A stretch of DNA of 8,899 nt from the NCBI GenBank assembly GCA_046734675.1, contig JBKPRU010000241.1, forward strand, positions 1 through 8,899, in the 5' to 3' direction. The stretch comes from QHWT01 sp046734675. Its GTDB lineage: Bacteria; Acidobacteriota; Vicinamibacteria; Vicinamibacterales; 2-12-FULL-66-21. The notes beneath the pieces were generated by a model. That model had not been told where the DNA came from and ran no database searches. It saw only the letters and a list, made by a program, of their open reading frames with translations. The translations under genes were made by a program, and so were the position numbers. Shown one piece after another: positions 5,684-8,899 of this stretch (the stretch's first letter is position 1; each line of letters begins with the position of its first letter).

Positions 5684-6923
5684 TTCACGACGACAGTTCT
5701 GCGAACGCATAGTGCCCGGAGGATTGTTGCTGGCCGCCGCTCCAGCCAGCGTGCGCGGCGAAGCACTGGACCTCGCATCGCAGCGACCGACCGCACCGAG
5801 CGGATCGGACATTGGCAACCTGTATTCGTTCGTGCAGGCACAGGCGGACCACTCGCCGCTCGAACTCTCGTTTCTCCAACCCACGTTCACGAGCCTCGCG
5901 GACTGGCAGCCGAAAGCGCGCGCGACAATCTTCGAGCGGCTGTTCTACGACCCACCCGCCGTCCGTCCCCAGCCCGAGATTATTCGACGAACGGATCGAG
6001 GCGATTACACTGAGGAATACCTGACCTTCCAGACCACGCCGGACCTGCGCGTGCCCGCGTACGTCCTCGTACCGAAGAAGGCGCAACGGCCCGCGCCCGG
6101 CATCGTCGCCCTCCACAGCCATGACGGCGTGTATCTCTGGGGCAAAGAGAAGATTGTCGAGAACGTCGACGAGCATCCGTGGCTGACCTCCTTCAAGCGC
6201 CGCGCGTATGGCGGCAAGAGCATTGCCGCCGAACTCGCGCGCCAGGGCTACGTCGTCATCACGATCGACGCGTTCTACTGGGGCGAGCGGCGCATGCTGC
6301 TGGACGACGACCCGGCGGCGTATCGCGACCGCCCGCTCTCGATGACGGAGAAGGACATCAGCGCGTTCAACGCGCGCGCATCGCAGAACGAGTCGCTGCT
6401 GGCGCGCAGCCTGTTCACCGCCGGCATCACCTGGCCCGGCGTCCTGCTGTGGGATGACATCCGGACGCTCGACTACCTGGCGTCGCGCCCGGAGGTGGAT
6501 CCCAACCGGCTCGCGTGCATGGGGCTGTCGATGGGCGGCTATCGCACCTACCTGCTCGCGGCGCTCGATCCGCGCATCAAGGCCGCGGTCGATGTCGGCT
6601 GGATGACGTCGTTCGCGTCGCAAATCAAGCAGCACGTGGTGAACACGATCGGCTTCTCGTTCCACATCAACGGGCTCTATCGCTACATGGACTATCCCGA
6701 TTTCTCGGCGCTGATTGCGCCGCGCGCGCTGCTGGCGATCAACGGGTCGCAGGATCGGCTGTTCGCGCCGGAGGGCGTCAAGGCCGCGTTCGAGAAAATC
6801 GCGCGGTGTTATGCGAAGGCGGGGGCGCCCGACCGGCAGCGTTGCCGGCTTTACGACGCGCCCCACGAGTTCAATCTCGCGATGCAGGCGGAAGCATGGG
6901 AGTGGCTCAAACGCTGGGTGTAG
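5676..6923 (+). CDS. Tat-exported alpha/beta hydrolase (dienelactone hydrolase/acetyl-esterase type)
   Basis: A 415-aa serine hydrolase. A Tat leader at residues 1-27 (ISRRQFCERI, then GGLLLAAAPASVRG) predicts periplasmic export. The hydrolase fold starts near residue 110 (LRVPAYVLVPKK, PGIVALHSHDGVY). The triad is readable: Ser285 in CMGLSMGG, Asp360 in INGSQDRLF and His397 in DAPHEFN. The HSHDG segment (about residues 147-151) is the expected oxyanion region. The substrate is an ester, lactone or acyl group that cannot be specified. ATG 5676 is chosen because the twin-arginine leader follows directly, with GGTGA 8 nt upstream; a GTG at 5664 would add four residues. The start lies head-on against apbE with no intergenic space, and the 3' end overlaps the convergent PLP gene by 17 bp. 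The leader and triad are seen; the physiological role is unknown. Confidence 0.9.
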   Translation: MPISRRQFCERIVPGGLLLAAAPASVRGEALDLASQRPTAPSGSDIGNLYSFVQAQADHSPLELSFLQPTFTSLADWQPKARATIFERLFYDPPAVRPQPEIIRRTDRGDYTEEYLTFQTTPDLRVPAYVLVPKKAQRPAPGIVALHSHDGVYLWGKEKIVENVDEHPWLTSFKRRAYGGKSIAAELARQGYVVITIDAFYWGERRMLLDDDPAAYRDRPLSMTEKDISAFNARASQNESLLARSLFTAGITWPGVLLWDDIRTLDYLASRPEVDPNRLACMGLSMGGYRTYLLAALDPRIKAAVDVGWMTSFASQIKQHVVNTIGFSFHINGLYRYMDYPDFSALIAPRALLAINGSQDRLFAPEGVKAAFEKIARCYAKAGAPDRQRCRLYDAPHEFNLAMQAEAWEWLKRWV

Positions 6924-8139
6924 AGGTCACCTTCCGATCCAGCACGTCGCGCAGACGCTTCGCCACGATCCGGTCGTCGCCTGGCCGCATCATCCACACG
7001 CCGACGACGAGCGCGTCGCCTTCGGAGCGCGTGCCGATCGACGGCTCTCCGTCGCGAAGCGCCTTCACCGCGTCGGCGGCGCTGATGCCGCGAGCCGCGG
7101 CGTCCCACGAGATGCGGACGTGGGGCACGTGGTTGGCGACCTCCGGCACGAACACTTCGGCGTTGACGCCCGACGCCGCCGCGGCGCTGCGAATCGTTTC
7201 GGCGCGCTTCTCGAACTCGCGCTGCTCCTGCGCGTGATCCTTCTGGAGGTAGAGCTCGAGCGCGACCAGCATCCCGAGCATCTCCTCTTTGTTCACCTTC
7301 AACCCGCGGCCCACCGTGTTGCCGTTCGGCGGCGCGTTGAGGCGGGCGGCGGCGATCAGATCCTTGCGGCCGAGGAGCAGGCCCGCGCTCTGCGGACCGC
7401 GGATGCCCTTCCCGCCTGAGAAGGTCACGAGATCGAACCCCATCGCCGTGTACTTCCACAAGTTCTCGACGGGAGGCACGTCGGCGGCGGCGTCGTTGAA
7501 CGTGGGAACGCCGTGCTTCTTTCCCAGCTGCACGAACTCCTCATCCTGGATCCGGCCGGTCTTGTTGTTGTTGTTGTAGAAGAGCATCATCGCGGTCTTG
7601 TCGGAGATGGCGCGCTCGAGATCGTCGCGCGTTTCCACTTCGACCAGCTGCACGCCGCAGTTGCGCACCGCGTGGTCGTAGCCAAAGCGGTGCGACCTCT
7701 GGATGATGACCTCGCTCTTCATGCCTGCGAGATTGGGCAGGTCGACAATCTTCTTCGGATCCGCGCCGGTCAGGACCGCGGCCGTGCCGAGCGTCAGCGC
7801 GGACGCGGCGCCGGAGGTCACCATCGCGGCTTCGCTCTTGACCAGCGTCGCGATGCGTTCGCCCACCCTGTCGTGGAGCTCGTCCAGCATCACGTATTGC
7901 TCGGACGCGTAGTTGATGGCTTCCATCACTTCGCGCGGCATCAGCGACGCGGTCATCGCCGTATAAGTCCCGGCTGCGTTGATGAATGGCCGGACCCCCA
8001 GCTCGCGGAAGAAGTCGCGACGTTTGGCGCGGGCAGCGGCGCTCTCGCCGGCGTCGCGCGCCAGCGTGTCGGTGGCAAACAACCCGCCGACGAGCGGCAG
8101 GGTGGACGCAGTCTCGAGAAATCGTCGTCGGGTCCACAT
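6907..8139 (-). CDS. Tat-exported SelA/DgaE-like PLP-dependent enzyme
   Basis: A 410-aa fold-type I PLP enzyme related to SelA and to DgaE-type ammonia-lyases (DgaE acts on D-glucosaminate-6-phosphate). Residues 1-28 are a Tat leader (WTRRRFLETAS, then LPLVGGLFATDTLA), unusual for this cytosolic family. After it come FINAAGTYT (52-60), VTSGAASALTLGTAAVLTGA (107-126, phosphate-binding turn), FNDAAADVPP (214-223, with D216 for the pyridine nitrogen) and TFSGGKGIRGPQSAGLLLG (239-257, with K244 as Schiff-base lysine). SelA-type tRNA-binding features are not apparent and no selenium genes are nearby, so a lyase or dehydratase role is more likely than selenocysteine synthesis. ATG 8139 has GGAG about 8 nt upstream; a longer frame to 8262 would translate the repeat and is rejected. 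RidA lies 104 bp upstream on the same strand. Four consecutive AAC codons give NNNN at 189-192. Family is firm; substrate and location are inferred. Confidence 0.9.
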   Translation of the reverse strand: MWTRRRFLETASTLPLVGGLFATDTLARDAGESAAARAKRRDFFRELGVRPFINAAGTYTAMTASLMPREVMEAINYASEQYVMLDELHDRVGERIATLVKSEAAMVTSGAASALTLGTAAVLTGADPKKIVDLPNLAGMKSEVIIQRSHRFGYDHAVRNCGVQLVEVETRDDLERAISDKTAMMLFYNNNNKTGRIQDEEFVQLGKKHGVPTFNDAAADVPPVENLWKYTAMGFDLVTFSGGKGIRGPQSAGLLLGRKDLIAAARLNAPPNGNTVGRGLKVNKEEMLGMLVALELYLQKDHAQEQREFEKRAETIRSAAAASGVNAEVFVPEVANHVPHVRISWDAAARGISAADAVKALRDGEPSIGTRSEGDALVVGVWMMRPGDDRIVAKRLRDVLDRKVTSTPSV

Positions 8140-8157
8140 ATCGCGACTCCAGACTCC

Positions 8158-8177
8158 GGCGGGTCTAAAGACCCGCC
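8158..8177. repeat. Palindrome 1 of copy C (GGCGGG class)
   Basis: Identical over all 20 bases to palindrome 1 of copy A. It ends 7 bp from the GGAG (8148-8151) used by the PLP gene. Confidence 0.9.
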
Positions 8178-8220
8178 CTACATCACGCAGGCCGCGTGCT
8201 TGCCGCCCTGCACCACGTCG

Positions 8221-8240
8221 GCCGGGTCTTGAGACCCGGC
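8221..8240. repeat. Palindrome 2 of copy C (GCCGGG class)
   Basis: GCCGGGTCT, TG, AGACCCGGC: same arms as palindrome 2 of copy A, changed only in the centre. Confidence 0.9.
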
Positions 8241-8243
8241 AAA

Positions 8244-8720
8244 TCACCGCGCGGCGATGCAATCGATCTCGACGAGCGAATTACCGGGGACCCCGCCGTA
8301 GGCGGCAATGGTGGTGCGCACGGGAGGATTGGGACCAAACCGGCCCCGGAAGACGGCGTTCATCGCGTCGTAGTCCTTGATGTCGTGCAGATACACGTTC
8401 ACCTTCAGGACCTTGTCCATCGAGGAGCCGGCTTTCTTCAGTTCCTCTTCGAGCTGATTCAGCACCGACGTCGTGTGGACGGTGATGTCGCCGGGGCCAT
8501 GCTCGCCCTTGCCGGCGATGAACACGAGATTGCCGTAGGTCACCCAGGACGAGAACAGCGGCGGCTGGCTTCCCGGTGGAGCATTGTCAGTCGAGGTCTT
8601 CTTCGACATGTCCGTCGTCTGCGCGTGGGCCGTACCGAAAAGGCCGGCGCCGGCCGCGGCGAGGCCGGCAACGAAAGACTTCACGAGCGATCGACGCGAG
8701 GCCGTATCTGTCGGTTGCAT
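8244..8720 (-). CDS. Tat-exported RidA-family protein
   Basis: RidA proteins hydrolyse enamine/imine intermediates, such as 2-aminoacrylate, made by PLP-dependent dehydratases and lyases. This 158-aa version carries a Tat leader (ASRRSLVKSFVAGLAAAGAG, cleavage after TAHA at residue 33). A normal-length RidA domain follows from about residue 53: YGNLVFIAGKG (62-72), VLNQLEEELKKAGSSMDKVL (86-105), VNVYLHDIKDYDAMNAVF (107-124), PVRTTIAAYG (133-142) and LVEIDCIA (149-156). The substrate-binding arginine (R135) and the family glutamate (E151) are present, so imine deaminase activity is plausible. ATG 8720 has GGAGG 8 nt upstream and a good promoter ahead of it. The next gene downstream on this strand is the PLP enzyme, the natural source of its substrate. 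Export of a RidA protein is unusual; leader and domain are seen, the pairing is inferred. Confidence 0.92.
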   Translation of the reverse strand: MQPTDTASRRSLVKSFVAGLAAAGAGLFGTAHAQTTDMSKKTSTDNAPPGSQPPLFSSWVTYGNLVFIAGKGEHGPGDITVHTTSVLNQLEEELKKAGSSMDKVLKVNVYLHDIKDYDAMNAVFRGRFGPNPPVRTTIAAYGGVPGNSLVEIDCIAAR

Positions 8721-8728
8721 GAGCGGCG

Positions 8729-8733
8729 CCTCC
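8729..8733 (-). promoter_or_regulatory. Ribosome binding site of the RidA gene
   Basis: GGAGG on the minus strand, 8 nt before ATG 8720. It argues against a longer frame that would start at 8882, upstream of the promoter. Confidence 0.75.
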
Positions 8734-8765
8734 ACTGCAACGCGACGGGTGCGCGTTGCGGCGTG

Positions 8766-8794
8766 AGGATATCGGGGGGAACGGCGCGTGGCAA
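8766..8794 (-). promoter_or_regulatory. Sigma70-type promoter candidate for RidA (and PLP) genes
   Basis: On the minus strand: TTGCCA (8794-8789), exactly 17 bp, TATCCT (8771-8766). The hexamers match consensus at 5/6 and 4/6. The transcript would start near 8759, giving a leader of about 40 nt before RidA. This is the best promoter match in the window. Confidence 0.5.
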
Positions 8795-8825
8795 GCGAGC
8801 AGGTGTGACGAGTGCGGGGGCAGGC

Positions 8826-8856
8826 AGCTCGGCCGAGCTCAGATCGCCTGTCAGGC
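8826..8856. promoter_or_regulatory. Two adjacent inverted repeats upstream of the RidA promoter (candidate operator)
   Basis: A perfect 14-bp palindrome AGCTCGGCCGAGCT (8826-8839), then GCCTG-T-CAGGC (8846-8856). They lie about 32 bp upstream of the RidA -35, between it and the candidate rightward promoter at 8868. Position suits a regulator site for divergent genes, but no binding protein is identified. Apart from this and the two promoter candidates, nothing else is recognised in 8795-8899. Confidence 0.3.
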
Positions 8857-8867
8857 AGGAAATCCCC

Positions 8868-8897
8868 TTGACTTTCGCGCAAATGTGGAGCTACTAG
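8868..8897 (+). promoter_or_regulatory. Possible rightward promoter at the window edge
   Basis: TTGACT (8868-8873) and TACTAG (8892-8897) with 18 bp between. The -10 is weak. It would serve a gene outside the window. Confidence 0.2.
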
Positions 8898-8899
8898 GG

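Larger units (their letters stand above)
8158..8240. repeat. Composite palindromic repeat, copy C (both palindromes, no outer arms)
   Basis: Palindrome 1 (8158-8177, AA centre) and palindrome 2 (8221-8240, TG centre) with 43 bp between. The interior starts CTACATCACG and ends CACCACGTCG, again an imperfect inverted pair. The CACGGAT-type arms of copies A and B are absent. It lies between the RidA and PLP genes: palindrome 2 begins 3 bp after the RidA stop, and palindrome 1 ends 18 bp before the PLP start. In a joint transcript the hairpin would sit just upstream of the PLP ribosome site. Confidence 0.85.

Noticed and set aside
5685..6866. A 393-codon minus-strand open frame across the alpha/beta hydrolase
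   Set aside because: Arg/Ala-rich translation without motifs; the opposite strand carries the intact catalytic triad and Tat leader.
7561..7576. Trinucleotide repeat (four AAC codons on the minus strand) as a contingency tract
   Set aside because: Only four in-frame units inside the PLP gene; too short, and changes would add or drop Asn without frameshift.
6907..8139. SelA selenocysteine synthase
   Set aside because: It has a Tat leader, no apparent tRNA-binding part and no selB, selC or selD nearby.
8140..8262. N-terminal extension of the PLP gene
   Set aside because: It would translate the palindromic repeat and bury the Tat leader; ATG 8139 has its own ribosome site.
8721..8882. N-terminal extension of the RidA gene
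   Set aside because: It would place the good promoter and GGAGG site inside the coding sequence and bury the signal peptide.

Overview
The window is GC-rich and densely coding. It carries eight protein genes, nearly all predicted to be exported, punctuated by three copies of a composite palindromic repeat. The Oar-like TonB-dependent receptor with an N-terminal carboxypeptidase-regulatory-like domain, the many Tat signals and the DUF362 and ApbE genes suggest a soil-type Acidobacteriota, perhaps Vicinamibacteria. That assignment is inference from gene content; there is no rRNA or other marker in the window.

Layout, left to right. The 5' part of the TonB-dependent receptor runs off the left edge (1-814, minus). 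Repeat copy A follows (853-1023), then a secreted cog3964-type amidohydrolase (1022-2320, minus). A 92-bp divergent gap separates it from a translationally coupled plus-strand pair: a Tat-exported DUF362 protein (2413-3606) and a conserved-looking unknown protein (3603-4538). Repeat copy B fills the convergent gap up to apbE, an FAD:protein FMN transferase (4676-5683, minus). The apbE 5' end overlaps that of a divergent Tat-exported alpha/beta hydrolase (5676-6923, plus). That hydrolase ends in a 17-bp tail-to-tail overlap with a Tat-exported SelA/DgaE-like PLP enzyme (6907-8139, minus). Repeat copy C separates the PLP gene from an upstream Tat-exported RidA-family protein (8244-8720, minus), which has the best promoter in the window.

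How the genes may work together (inference): an outer-membrane receptor imports a substrate. A periplasmic amidohydrolase and an alpha/beta hydrolase remove acyl or ester groups. A PLP enzyme eliminates ammonia or water from the released amino compound, and RidA hydrolyses the reactive enamine/imine. PLP lyase plus RidA is a known cytosolic partnership. Here both carry Tat leaders, so the chemistry would be moved to the periplasm. DUF362 and ApbE hint at periplasmic redox or flavin chemistry nearby, but no flavinylation target is visible.

The repeat is the second main feature. Each copy has two 20-bp palindromes of related but distinct sequence (GGCGGGTCT-type then GCCGGGTCT-type), always in the same order, facing each other across 31-44 bp. 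Copies A and B also carry 10-bp tandem repeats around ATCCGYGTGT. Copy A is closed by perfect 14-bp terminal inverted repeats. Four gene ends abut these elements, and in two of them the element end forms part of the stop codon.
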